Assembly: GCA_963921825.1 (NCBI GenBank)
Contig: OY997590.1
Coordinates: 44,843,039-44,907,038 of the forward strand
Direction: 5' to 3'
Length of the DNA stretch: 64,000 nucleotides
DNA from: Erodium maritimum
Taxonomy: Eukaryota; Streptophyta; Magnoliopsida; Geraniales; Geraniaceae
How positions within the stretch are numbered: the first letter of the stretch is position 1; every line of letters starts with the position of its first letter. The notes under the pieces are model-generated. The model did no database searches, was not told the DNA's origin, and saw only the letters and a program-made list of their open reading frames with translations. Both the position numbers and the translations under genes were made by a program. Of this stretch, positions 1-12,499 are shown piece by piece.

Positions 1-1217
1 ATATTTACTGTAATCATCAGTAAATGTGATAAAGTAGTTAAAACCTCTCCTGGCAAGTGAACTTATTGGTCTACACACATTCGAGTGTATCAGCCCCAAT
101 AATTCACCCGCCCTTTCATCGCGATCGATAAAGGGCACTTTAGTCATTTTTCCCATCAAACAAACCTTGCACCTATCGATCGAATGGAATTCGAATGAAC
201 CTGAAAGCCCGCACTTCTGAAGTGCTGATAGGCGCTTCTTGTTTATGCGACCCAAATGACAGTACCATAACAGAGTTAGGTTTAAATCGTTGGATTTAGA
301 CCTCTTGGTATTAACGGAATATATAGAACTTGAGGCATTGTTACCAATATCTAATATGTACAATCCTCCAACCATGTCAGTACTGGTATAAAACATATCA
401 TTGCATAGAACATTGAAAACTCCATTTCCAATATTAACATTATATCCTTCCTTGTCAAACACGGATACAGATATAATATTCCTACTAAAAGTAGGTATGC
501 AATATACATTATAAAATACTAAGACAAGGCCTCTTGGCAAAGCAAGACTCATGGATCCTACAGCAGTTGCCACAACTCTGAGGTCCATTTCGTGCTTTCC
601 AAATCTCTCCTACTTTCAGCCACCGTATATTAGTGCATGTGTGAGATTCAGTCATGGTATCTAATACCCATGAATCTTTGGAAGTAGAGAGATGTAGCTC
701 TATAGAGTTAATACCGAATGAAGGCACGATCCCACCGCCCTTCCTTAGATCATCCAGGTTTCCTGATGAAGGCGCAGTCCTGCTGCCCTTCTTCAGATCA
801 TCCAGGCTATTTGATGAAGGCGCAGTCCCACTGCCCTTCTTCAGATCAGCCGTGAACTTCCTGTAATCCCGGTTCCAATGACCAGGCTGTTGGTAGTAGA
901 AGCAGACATTCTCAGGTGTCTCATCTTTCCTGCCAAGTGCGCATGGGCCCAGCCCTTGCCACTTCCAATTCCCTTGTTGACCATCAGAATATCCTTGGAT
1001 CCCAGATCCCTGAGATATTTTTCTCAGCAGTTAATGACACTTCATGTAACTCTGATATGGTCTTAGAGAAAGCCTTGTCAAGGACATATTCCTTGCGCTC
1101 AGACTTGAGGACTATCCTCAAAATTCTGTACCAGTCCAAATAGTTTGTCCCATTTAGCTTGACCCTGTCAAGAATGGTTTTTAATGACAAACTATTAATG
1201 TTCGCTGAATTTGCCAT
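1..1217 (-). pseudogene. Copia copy B gag and start of pol (fossil)
   Basis: The start codon at 1217 opens a Copia-type gag: MANSANINS, then LNGTNYLDWYRILRIVLKSE, the usual N-terminal capsid block of plant Copia gag. Further down come a protease-type stretch (SWVLDT, about 665-685) and a pre-integrase/integrase start (about 1-300). The corresponding C3 region at 48189-49400 reads the same way. The region is broken in several places. The family is clear; I do not assign a Copia lineage. Confidence 0.85.
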
Positions 1218-2773
1218 TTGATCTACAACAGATAAAATTCAATCAGTAAACTGAATAAATTTTATGAAGATCAAGCTTAAACACCAACAATCGATTCTAA
1301 ACCTTTAGAATCTGAAACCAAGATCCTTGATTCACTCGATTAAGCTGAACTAATGCTCACCACTTAATCGAGCTATGTAGGTAGGACTCCATCCAATCAC
1401 ATCCAATGTGACTCTTGGCTAGGGTATGCACTTATGTACACGGCTTACCCTATCTGTTACCCTAGCTCAACCTCAGGCTGAGAATCGTAGTCGGGTCCAC
1501 CAATTTTCAACTATGGCCCATCACTATGTAGGTGCTCCGCTAATGCGCACGACACCCACATATGTCGTCCAAACCTACTACCCCGCTTTCCCATGGATGC
1601 TCCGCTAATGCGCACGACACCCATAGGACGGGGAGGTAGTAAGGTGTTGATAATTGGGAGGTATCAGACATGACCCGTTTTTACTTGTCCGGTTGTGTTT
1701 AAAACTTTGACACATCCTAGATGCGATGAGCACATCAACTACATTCCAAATGCAATGATGCCTCAAATTACATCCAATGTAATTCTTCCTTCGAACCCGT
1801 CAACTACATCCAATGTAATGACGATTCTAAGGGCTCACACACAAGGATTAAAAGTCCAATTTTATCTTTGCATGTGAGGTGATATACTCGGTAAATAAAG
1901 TTCAGCATGCAATTCTAAAACACATAGAATTAATCATGCATAAACTAAACCAAGCATAAAGCGATAAATGTGCACATAATAGCCCCCTAAACTAACTCCC
2001 ACTAGCTTCTTGAGCTCTATCGACTCCAAACCGATGCCAACACCCGAAAAGCCACCAAATGACCTTTTCGCCCTTTCTTCATCTTGAGTAAAATATTACA
2101 ATTTAATACACGACTCGCAGGTCGGGAATAAATAAATATTACAAACAAGTGGTTCGACGACCACACCTTGAAAGAATAATTACACGTTAACTCTAACGGC
2201 TCGCAGGCCGTGAAAAGCGATAAATAATTAAATCGAGCTCGGGGCTATTATGTACACCATGCCAACATCACATCACACATCGTGTTATCAAACAAGCATG
2301 TTATCAAACATCATGTGATTTTCCGGTTTTAATTAATAGCCAAGTTTCGAAATTTTTTGATGCTCGGTTTATCGAAACCGTTCAAAAATGAAACTTTTGA
2401 ACATTTGATCTTCGAGTTCATCATGACGGTTCCAAACTCGTCATAACTAACAAAACGGTTTAGCCTTGGCATATCAACCATCCAATGGTCATGCTTGGCC
2501 TAGCTCCGTCCAACGGAGCCCCGTTCGGACCCGGTTTCGGCTCCTCGAGAGTCCCGCTCCCGAGACCCGAAAAATCAAATTTTTTTCAAAATTTCCAGAT
2601 TTGAAATAATTTTAAAAAATTCAATTTACATGCATTAAATCCATGAACAAGAATTTAAAACATGTTATCAAACAATTTAGCAAAACAACATGCCAAAAAC
2701 GAAACTCTCAAGCAAAACCGAAACTTTGAACACCGTCTTGTGAATCCCGAAGGTAACCAGGCTCTGATACCAC
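1218..2773 (-). other. Copia copy B leader with tRNA-Met-like primer site
   Basis: This is untranslated leader between LTR and gag. Next to the LTR, about 2760-2772 read on the minus strand, is TGGTATCAGAGCC, the usual primer-binding match to plant initiator tRNA-Met. Two short direct repeats (GCGCATTAGCGGAGCA, near 1532-1547 and 1596-1611) lie inside. No coding sequence is evident. Confidence 0.85.
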
Positions 2774-4447
2774 TGTTGGGTCTCGAGGTAGGGTTGGAGA
2801 TGAACCAACTCGCAGCGGAAAATCAATGAAAACCAAGAGACGATTAAAACCATGAAACAACTAACAAAGAATGGATTCACAAGAGAAAAATTCAGCACTA
2901 GTTCTTACCAAAACAAGAACACCGGTTAACGAATGATTGGCTTGAGTCTCCAAGACGCCTACGTATCCACATGGGAATCAAAGCCACGTAGTTCTTCTTT
3001 TTGAGGACTCAAGAACACAAACATGGAGGTGGAAACTAGCCAAACCCGAAATGGCCATGGAAGAGGGAGAGAAAATGTGTTTCATATTCTTGTCTTGTGT
3101 TTGTTATGTTGAAAAAAGATGACTTAAACATAACAAAACCCATACTTGTCCAACTAAAGGCATGGGACAAGTATGGTGTCAAGTAAGGTGTAAATAGGAC
3201 AAAGTATGGCAAGACAAGATTGGGTTAGGTGGTGAATCACCAAAACCTTAATCCTTGTCTTGCTTACTTAGTACTAATTAATCAAGACTTGATTAATTAG
3301 TTCCATGGGCCTTGGTTGCATGGGCCTTTCATGGGCCTCTTGGAACATGGCCCGTGGCCATTTCCAACGAGGTCCCGTGATCCGCTCATCGTCTCCAAGC
3401 TTTCCTTACCTGAAATGTCCAACATTATCCAACGCGATCAATCCCAAGACTCCAAGCCTTGTCTCGATCCGTAAAGTCCTATTCACTTACGGGCACATGA
3501 CCCAAAACCCAGTTTTGGTCATGTCCCGAGACAACTCCCTTTTGGCCATTCTCCATAAATGTGTCAATGAGTTTCATCCTCCGGTGTGACCCTTAGGTTT
3601 ATGCATGTCAATAGATCAACGTAAAATCCCATTTTACTTGATCCTATTTAAGTGGCAACTAACGAGACTTTAGTATTGCCTGACACTGCATAACGAATCG
3701 ACCCTGTCGATTCTAACCTTTCCGTCATCCCTGTCATTATCCTTTTATCTCCGATATCCTGATTGAGATAAGGCATAGAGCCGTCATCCTTATTATTCTC
3801 AATCAATGTTCCTTGATATTCGAGATGTCTAAAGATATGATACCCAGTATCATGTGCATGGCCATGCTATTCTTTCAGTCACTCTCGATCAAGCGGCCGA
3901 GAACCGATATCTTTCTCATACCTCAGTATGAGGGATAAATCCCTTAGCCGTCTTTCGTGTCACTCATGTAGCCCGTCCCCAAGCCAATCCTGGCCGTTAT
4001 GGAAGCCCTGTTACGGACAACGTTAGGCTCAGGTCAAACTCAGTTGTTGACTACATAGCGATCACAAAGACTCCTTGGTCTAAGGATACATGACAAGCTA
4101 CGACACTGAATATGTTCATGACTTAATCTATGGCACATATTCAGGGCGGGTCGTCCAATATCATGTCCCACATGATATCTATGATCCATTCCAATGACTA
4201 ATAGAACGTAAGCCATAAAGAGCCATCTTTCATACTAGTCGCTTCTAATGAAGCTTTGTTGACTAGGGACCCATCGAGTATGATCTATCTAAATCTATGG
4301 TTCTATTCGCATGGTGGGCATAGATCAGAGCACACATCGATATATTACTCCAACACATAAGTAATATAAAGCCGCTTTAATTTTATTGCTAACGATGATA
4401 TATACATTTGGACATTTAGGATTGAACTACGGGCACTAAGACTAACA
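2774..4447 (-). repeat. Copia copy B 5' LTR
   Basis: A 1674-bp LTR with TG...CA ends: TGTTAGTCTTAG at its start and GAGACCCAACA at its end on the minus strand. It is nearly identical over its length to 4973-6646. Both neighbouring junctions are exact LTR ends. Confidence 0.95.
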
Positions 4448-6646
4448 TTATGTACACCATGCCAACATCACATCACACATCGTGTTATCAAACAAGCATG
4501 TTATCAAACATCATGTGATTTTCCGGTTTTAATTAATAGCCAAGTTTAGAAATTTTTTGATGCTCGGTTTATTGAAACCGTTCAAAAATGAAACTTTTGA
4601 ACATTTGATCTTCGAGTTCGTCATGACGGTTCCAAACTCGTCATAACTAACAAAACGGTTTAGCCTTGGCATATCAACCATCCAATGGTCATGGTTGGCC
4701 TAGCTCCATCCAACGGAGCCCCGTTCGGTCCCGGTTTCGGCTCCCCGAGAGTCCCGCTCCCGAGACCCGGAAAATCAAATTTTTTTCAAAATTTCCAGAT
4801 TTGAAATAATTTTCAAAAATTCATTTTACATGCATTACATCCATAAACAAGTATTTAAAACATATTATCAAACAATTTAGCAAAACAACATGCCAAAAAC
4901 GAAATTTCAAGCAAAACCGAAACTTTGAACACCGTCTTGTGAATCCCGAAGGTAGCACGGCTCTGATACCACTGTTGGGTCTCGAGGTAGGGTTGGAGAT
5001 GAACCAACTCGCAGCGGAAAATCAAGGAAAACCAAGAGACGATTAAAACCATGAAACAAATAACAAAGAATGGATTCACAAGAGAAAAATTCATCACTAG
5101 TTCTTACCAAAACAAGAACACCGGGTAACGAATGATTGGCTTGAGTCTCCAAGACGCCTACGTATCCACATGGGAATCAAAGCCACGTAGTTCTTCTCTT
5201 TGAGGACTCAAGAACACAAAAATGGAGGTGGGAGCTTGCCAAACCCGAAATTACAAGGGAAGGGAGAGAGAAGTTGTGTTTCTTATTCTTGTCTTGTGTT
5301 TGTTATGTTTAAAAAAGATGACTTAAACATAACAAAACCCATACTTGTCCAACTAAAGGCATGGGACAAGTATGGTGTCAAGTAAGGTGTAAATAGGACA
5401 AAGTATGGCAAGACAAGATTGGGTTAGGTGGTGAATCACCAAAACCTTAATCCTTGTCTTGCTTACTTAGTACTAATTAATCAAGACTTGATTAATTAGT
5501 TCCATGGGCCTTGGTTGCATGGGCCTTTCATGGGCCTCTTGGAACATGGCCCGTGGCCATTTCCAACGAGGTCCCGTGATCCGCTCATCGTCTCCAAGCT
5601 TTCCTTACCGGAAATGTCCAACATTATCCGACGCGATCAATCCCAAGACTCCAAGCCTTGTCTCGATCCGTAAAGTCCTATTCACTTACGGGCACATGAC
5701 CCAAAACCCAGTTTTGGTCATGTCCCGAGACAACTCCCTTTTGGCCATTCTCCATAAATGTGTCAATGAGTTTCATCCTCCGGTGTGACCCTTAGGTTTA
5801 TGCATGTCAATAGATCAACGTAAAATCCCATTTTACTTGATCCTATTTAAGTGGCAACTAATGAGACTTTAGTATTGCCTGACACTGCATAACGAATCGA
5901 CCCTGTCGATTCTAACCTTTCCGTCATCCCTGTCATTATCCTTTTATCTCCGATATCCTGATTGAGATAAGGCATAGAGCCGTCATCCTTATTATTCTCA
6001 ATCAATGTTCCTTGATATTCGAGATGTCTAAAGATATGATACCCAGTATCATGTGCATGGCCATGCTATTCTTTCAGTCACTCTCGATCAAGCGGCCGAG
6101 AACCGATATCTTTCTCATACCTCAGTATGAGGGATAAATCCCTTAGCCGTCTTTCGTGTCACTCATGTAGCCCGTCCCCAAGCCAATCCTGGCCGTTATG
6201 GAAGCCCTGTTACGGAAAACGTTAGGCTCAGGTCAAACTCAGTTGTTGACTACATAGCGATCACAAAGACTCCTTGGTCTAAGGATACATGACAAGCTAC
6301 GACACTGAATATGTTCATGACTTAATCTATGGCACATATTCAGGGCGGGTCGTCCAATATCATGTCCCACATGATATCTATGATCCATTCCAATGACTAA
6401 TAGAACGTAAGCCATAAAGAGCCATCTTTCATACTAGTCGCTTCTAATGAAGCTTTGTTGACTAGGGACCCATCGAGTATGATCTATCTAAATCTATGGT
6501 TCTATTCGCATGGTGGGCATAGATCAGAGCACACATCGATATATTACTCCAACACATAAGTAATATAAAGCCGTTTTGATTTTATTGCTAACGATGATAT
6601 ATACATTTGGACATTTAGGATTGAACTATGGGCACTAAGACTAACA
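4448..6646 (-). mobile_element. Copia copy A (5' LTR and start of leader), host of copy B
   Basis: The 5' LTR is 4973-6646 and the first 525 bp of leader are 4448-4972, with the primer site against the LTR. The leader is then interrupted exactly at the LTR start of copy B. The rest of A should lie beyond B, left of the window. On its outer side the LTR ends precisely at 6646 against LINE ORF2 sequence, with atgag (6647-6651) as the presumptive TSD. Copy A therefore inserted into the C-terminal part of the LINE's ORF2. A tandem produced by unequal LTR recombination is an alternative to A-contains-B. Confidence 0.8.
4973..6646 (-). repeat. Copia copy A 5' LTR
   Basis: 1674 bp with the same ends and structure as 2774-4447. 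It differs from that copy by scattered substitutions, roughly one to two percent by eye. Confidence 0.95.
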
Positions 6647-9551
6647 ATGAGTTCTCTGACCAAGCTTGTACAACAGTTAGTTTCTTGCCTTGTGATGAGT
6701 TGAAGAGTCTAGGGAATAGGTGTTTGAAACTGAGATCTCCCCACCAAATATCAGTCCAAAATGAAACTTTATCCCCTTTACCAATCTTCCAGCTTAGACC
6801 TTTTAGGCCAAAGAGATCAGGAAATCTAGGATCTTGGTTTAGAGCTAAAATGTGTGATATGAAACTAGCACTCCCATTTTCTTCAAAGGATGAGAGATCC
6901 CAATCAGTTTCCATCCAACTATATTTTGAGCAGATGAAAAGTTTCCACAGAGATGATCTTTCTAAGGCAAATCTCCACCACCATTTTTCTAGAAGAGCAA
7001 TGTTCATTAGAGAAAGATTTTTGATACCCAACCCTTCCTCAGCTTTGGACTTACAAACTGTCTACCAATTCACTTTGCTGAAGCATTTAGCTTGATCCAA
7101 TCCATGCCATAAAAACCTCCTTTGCCAGGAATTCATGGACCTTAATACTCCTTTTGGGGCTCTGATAATTGAGAAGAAATAAAGAGGCAAGGCATTCAAG
7201 GTGGTTTTGATTAGAGTTATTCTGCCACCAAAAGATAGGAGTTTAGCTTTCCACAAGCCAAGGGCAGCTTTGAATCTAGCTATAATTGGCTCCCAAGTGA
7301 TGAGTCTTTTGGGGTTAGCTCCAAGAGGAAATCCCATATAGGTGAAGGGTAGGGAGCCTAAATCACATTCCAATATATTGATGACCAGAGCCTGTTCTTC
7401 TTCAGATAAGTTGAAAGTGATCACACTTGATTTTGAGTAGTTAACGGCTAGTCCAGAGGCTAATTTGAACATACTGAGAGCATACTTTAAGCATAAGTAG
7501 CTGGTGATAGAAGCTTTGCTGAAGAAAATTGTATCATCTGAAAACTAAAGGTGTGAGATTAGAGGACTTGAAGGATTGATTTGTATACCTTCTATCATCT
7601 TTGAATGTACACTTGTGTTGATTATCTAATTGAGTCCTTCAGCTGGAAATCAGGGTTTGGAAATCAGGGTTTGGAGACCCATTTATAAGCACTGAAACAA
7701 ATGCTTTGAAACAAGACATCATCCACATATTCCAAAGAGGTCCAAATCCCATTCTTGAGAGTAAGTGCATTGCAAAATTCCAGTTGACTTTATCAAAGGC
7801 TTTTTCAAAATCTGCCTTGAAAATGATGGCCTTTTGCTTTGATTTTTTGAGATGATGTACCAGTTCAGATGCCACTATAATACCATCTATGATTTGCCTT
7901 CCTGTGATGAAGCCTGATTGTTGATCCCCTATTAGGCCATTGATCACCTCCTTGAGCCTTGTAGACAAGAGTTTGGACATGATTTTGTAAGGCCCACCCA
8001 TAAGGCTTATGGGTCTAAAATCATCAAAGGTCAGAGGAGAAGAAGTTTTTGGAATCAAAGCTAGGAAGGATGAGTTTAATCCTTTTCCAATCTGACATGT
8101 TCTGTGAAAGCAATGAATAAAATTCAGCACATCTACTTTGATTATATTCTAACAAGTCTGAAAAATTTCAGTGTAAATCCATCTGGACCAGGGGATTTGT
8201 CAGCAGCACAAGCCATCACTGCTTGATAAATTTCCTCCTCTAGAAATGGCCTTTCCAACCATTGCTACTGAGCTGTAGATAAGGTCTGAAAGGTGAGATT
8301 GTAGAGGTTTATTTCAGAGGTTTCAATGGCCTTGAATCTGTTAGCAAAGTGAAGAGAAGCAGCTGATTTTATTTCTAAAGGTGTGGAGAGCAGATTATCC
8401 TCTACAAGAATGTGGGATATTTTCTTTTTTGCTTCCTGCAAATTTGCCAATCTATGAAAGAATTTGGACCCCTTGTCCCCATCATTGATCCATTTTTTCC
8501 TAGCTTTTTGGCTCCATAATTTTGAAAGAGCTTTATACTTGTTGATCAAGGCAGCTTTGAGTTGACCTCTAGCTGAATGTTCTTTAGGAGATAAAGACCT
8601 GCTTTCTACAACCTTGTCTAGGAAGTCTATCTCAGAGGTTAAATAGGAGATATGAGACTCTATCATACCAAAAACCTGGCTGTTCCACACCTTTAAATCA
8701 GCTCTTAATAATTTCAATTTCATCCAAAGTACATAGTGAGGCTGGCCAATGACTTGATAGGAGGACCAAAATTCTTGTATAGCTGGTAAGAACCTTGAGT
8801 CTTCAACCCATATATTACGGAACTTGAAGGGCCTAGGTCCCCAATCAATGACATTATAAAAAAGAATCAATGGCTTGTGATCTGACAATGATCTGGGGAG
8901 GCAACTTTGAATGAGTGAATCATGCATCATTAGGAACTCCTGTCTGATTAGAAATCTATCTAATCTTGAGGCTCTAGAATTGGGGCCAAACCATGTGAAT
9001 TTTCCCCCTTTTAGTGGCAGATCAATGAGACCAAGATTGGCAATAAGTTGCTGAAAATAAAGCATGTCCGAGCTACTTCTTCTTTGACTTGTTCTTTCTT
9101 CTATAACTACTACATCATTGAAGTCACCTCCTGGAAGAATAAGAACATCGGAGCTTGGAGATTGAATCTCAGCTTCAATTTCTTCCCATAGAGTTCTTCT
9201 CTCATCTCTATTGTTGGAGGCATATATGTTAACAAAGCAACAAGGCATGTTGAATTCAACCAAAGAACCAAACCAGAATAATGCTCCTTTTAAAGGCTTA
9301 GAATTTTCAAATATAAACTCTTTATTCTTCCATATTGAGATAATCCCTCCTGACTGTCCTTCTGCATTGATAAATATTGAGCTCCACCCTCTTTTTAGCC
9401 CACAAGAGGAGAGAAAGTTGTCTGGCATAACCTCAAGTTTTGTCTCCTATAGGAAAATGAAGCTTGGATGTTGCTTGTGCTTCAAGTTATTGAAAGATCT
9501 TCTTTTTTGGGAAGAAGAGATCCCTCTCACATTCCAAGTGAGATATTTCAT
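6647..9551 (-). pseudogene. LINE ORF2 (endonuclease + reverse transcriptase), broken and 3'-truncated
   Basis: ORF2 nicks target DNA and copies the RNA in place. The start at 9551 gives MKYLTWNVRGI, the canonical L1 endonuclease start. Endonuclease motifs follow: ETKL, GGDFND and SDHKPL (8265-9440). RT motifs: DKSPGPDGF (near 8190), FRPISL, QSGFITGRQI and KADFEKAFDKVNW (7639-8130), FSDDT in the catalytic YADD position (near 7540), then YMGFPLG (near 7340). GDKVSFWTDIWWG near 6730 is the conserved block after RT. Breaks: a CAG-to-TAG-like stop at 9447-9449, frame changes near 8265, 8140 and 7640-7480, a stop just before FSDDT, and a TGG-to-TAG-like stop at 7062-7064. Sequence beyond 6647 was displaced by Copia copy A. 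Confidence 0.9.
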
Positions 9552-9558
9552 GAGAATT

Positions 9559-12181
9559 TTAGATGGAGAGAATGGAGATAGGCTTCTTGCATATGTAGCA
9601 ATCAGTTTCTGTATCTTTATCTAGATCCACATATTCACCCTCAGAATCAATTTGTAGTTCCACATAGGCATTTTGGAAGTCTTCAAGAGCCTTCAAGTGA
9701 TTATGAATTTCATGATCTGGAGCTGAGGAAATCAGGCCAATAGCTTTGCCAAACCCCAAGCTCTTTCTACAGCAGATTTTTCTTTAAGGAAGCTGAAGTT
9801 GTGTGCATTATCAATTAAACTTGGAGCTCCCTCTTTAATTCTTGATCTTGTGACATAGGTGTGCTGAGACTTCTCCTTGGCAAGCTTTTTCTTCTTTTTT
9901 GAGGTTGGTTTGAAAGTTGATTTTGGAGTTGGTTGAGATAGTCCCAAAAAGTCTGTTGTTTCCACAATCTGAGCAAGTTCTATAGATTGGAGAGTTTGAG
10001 CATCTGAGTTTAAAAAATCTGAAGAATTGTTGTTGAGGTTTTCTAGCCCTTGTGGCCCCAGAGAGAGGGAATGAGAGGAACAAATATCCCTTTGCTCAGT
10101 CTCTCCTTCCTGATGTGCTTGCTGATTTGAGAGAAGAGAGACTTGTTTTTGGGCCACCTCCAGCATTAAATGCTCTGCTGCCAATGTACTATCTGATAGT
10201 ATTATAATATATTTTGAAGGAATGGGGGCTAAATCCAGCTGTTGGGTCTTTGAACTTGGTTGAGATGCTTCCTTTTCTCTGACTGAGAATGTTGGGAGTT
10301 GCTTAGTAGCTGGATGAGTTGATTGAGGAGGCTGCAATTGCAAATTTGTGGGTCCTGATAATTGATCTTCTGATGGACATAGAAGCATTGTTGAGGAAGA
10401 GGGTTTCACTGTAGAGATTTGGTTCTCAGAGAAACAAACTTGCATAGTTGATGAAGAGGGCTTCACTGTATCAATTTGCTTGCTGCAATCATATTGGGAA
10501 TGATCTTGGGCCAAGGAGTCAAAGGTATCTGGAACCATTTGCAATTCAGTGTTGAGAGAAGCTGCAAGAGGAGATGGTTGCTGCATAATTTCTTCAATAA
10601 TGAGAGAAGGAGCAATCCCTATAAAATTCTTCTCATGAATGCTAGAATTTTCCTCATGAATGCAAGACAGTTGTGGTTTATGAGCTTGAGCAGGAGTTGG
10701 AAGTCATTAATGTTCTGTAATAAATTCAAATCTTCTATCTCAGCCTCCATGTCGTCATCTAATCTTCTGCTATCATCTTGAATATGATCAGTCAAGGCCA
10801 GTTGAGTAGTAGGAGAAAAATCTGAGTCCACTTTTTCATATGGAGAAGCAAGAGGATCTGAATAAGATGAGTTTGAAGAGGAGTCCACAAGCATATCTGA
10901 ATTGCTATCAGCAGACAAAGAAGAGGATAGAGTTGGGATCAAGGCACTATCCACTGTGGAGATCCAAACATTGAAATTTTTTTCTCCCAGAGTGATTCCA
11001 ACTTGTTGACAGATAGCAGTCAGCTTGTAAGTATGAACCAAGACATAAGCAATATCAACATAAGTGCCATTTTTTGAGATAGGATGAGAGAAGATCAAAG
11101 TTCCAATATCAGCTGTAGTAGCTTGGAAAGTCTCCTCACACCATCCTTGGTAAGGAATACCTTGAATAGCAATCCAAGTAAAAGTTCCTCCAGAACCAAG
11201 AAGATGCTGAAACCTAGGGATGAAGGAGAGCCAAGTATGGAGCCAAAGACCATTATCCCTCATCATTTCTTTATCAAATTTTTCATCAGGACAATAAACC
11301 AGAACTACTTTATTTCCCAAGGCCTTTAGTTGGATCTCACACACACCTTGCAAGGCTATTTCTCTCATTATAGCATCCACAGATAAATTTAGGTGAGTGA
11401 CTGCAAGATGACCTTTGAGAATAATTTGTGCGTGTTTAGCCACTATGGAACCTCTGTGAGTGTAGTTTGAGTAACCTTTTCCTTCCAAGATTGGAGAGGA
11501 TACATCTTGTAGTGCTGGTTTTGATTTTTTACCCCAAGCCTCAGTGAGAAAGAGCTTATGGTTGGATAGGGTCTGTCCATTATAAGAAGTAATTGTCTGA
11601 AGAAGAGCTTCTGTACTATGGAAGTAGAGAAAGCCAAACCATTTCCCTTTTGAATTTGTTTTTTGAGCCACCATAGATTTTGAATAGCCTTGCAGATTCC
11701 CAGAGGCATCTTCAAGCCAACCTGTTGAAGAAAAGGCAGGGATATTGTATACAAAGGCTGGAAAAAGCTTCTTACCAGTAATAAATGAAGAATTGCTCCC
11801 CCATTTTCTTTTCTTGCAGGTAAAGGAAGGTTGAATATGCTCAAAACTAGGGGGAGGATATCCCATTGAAGATGAGTCATGATGATCAGTCCTTTGTTGT
11901 TGGTCATGAGTGGCTGGTATAACCAAGGATTTGAGAGGTCTAAACTGAGAGTTGTGATGTTTATTTTAAGAGTAATGCTCTTGGGCCTTATTTCTCTTGT
12001 AGTGGATGGTGTTCTTGGATTTCCTTTGATGATAGGTTGGAGTGACATCAGTATCAGAATTCACAGGCCTGGAATACTTGTCATAGAACTGGTTTTGCCC
12101 ATCTATTAGCTTTGTGTGACCTCCAGGAGAGTATTGCTGGGTTTTGTCAGAGGAAGAGGATGAGCAATGTTTTGATCTCAA
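9559..12181 (-). pseudogene. LINE ORF1 (RRM + DUF4283-like), broken
   Basis: ORF1 proteins bind the element's RNA and help form the ribonucleoprotein. From about 11776 down to 11520 the translation reads LFPAFVYNIPAFSSTGWLED ... KGKWFGFLYF ... YNGQTLSNHKLFLTEAW, which fits an RNA-recognition motif (RNP2-like start, RNP1 at KGKWFGFLYF). From about 11450 to 10970 a DUF4283-like domain follows, including WIAIQGIPYQGWCEETFQ. The C-terminal half (10586-9732) is rich in S, Q, P and T and has a basic patch KPTSKKKKKLAKEK. There is a stop at 11966-11968 in otherwise continuous frame, and frame changes near 10600 and near 9745. No zinc knuckle was seen. The true start is uncertain: the frame is open from 12181 but may have begun upstream. 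Confidence 0.85.
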
Positions 12182-12499
12182 CTTGGCTCCTTTCTTGGAA
12201 GGTAATGTAGTAGATTGTTTGCTTCCACCGCCCTGAGATCATGTGGAGTGAGCCTTGCTCCCAAATAACCTGAGCTTGAAGCCATGAATCAGCCAGATGA
12301 AAATGCAGTGCTACAAGGGATGAAGATGGAGAAGGAGAATAGCACAAAGGCTACCAATGTTGAACATGGAGATGCATATCTCAAAGGTTACAAATGGGGA
12401 GATTGAAGAAGAAGAAGAAGAAGAAGACGAGCTGACGGTGGTCCGGAAGCCGGCTGAGATGCCCCCATGGACACTACACCGCCACAGATTCCTCAAGAG

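Larger units (their letters stand above)
1..4447 (-). mobile_element. Copia LTR retrotransposon copy B (partial, runs off left edge)
   Basis: A minus-strand Copia element. Read from its 5' end it has an LTR (2774-4447), a tRNA-primer site next to it, a long leader (1218-2773), then gag and the first part of pol down to base 1. The rest, including its 3' LTR, lies outside the window. LTR and leader match those of C3 (44944-53397) closely, so they are one family. Its LTR starts exactly at TGTTAG and is preceded, in element sense, by leader sequence of copy A, so B most likely inserted into A. The second TSD copy would be off-window; the visible 5 bp (4448-4452) are ttatg. Coding part is broken; LTR similarity to young copies suggests a fairly recent insertion. 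Confidence 0.88.

Noticed and set aside
3305-3589. A 94-codon open frame that recurs almost unchanged at 5504, 26912 and 27854, and partly on the other strand copies
   Set aside because: It lies antisense within the Copia LTR in every case and its recurrence simply follows LTR copy number. No protein family recognised.
9211-9624. Plus-strand open frame of 137 codons
   Set aside because: Antisense of the LINE endonuclease, whose motifs on the minus strand are clear.
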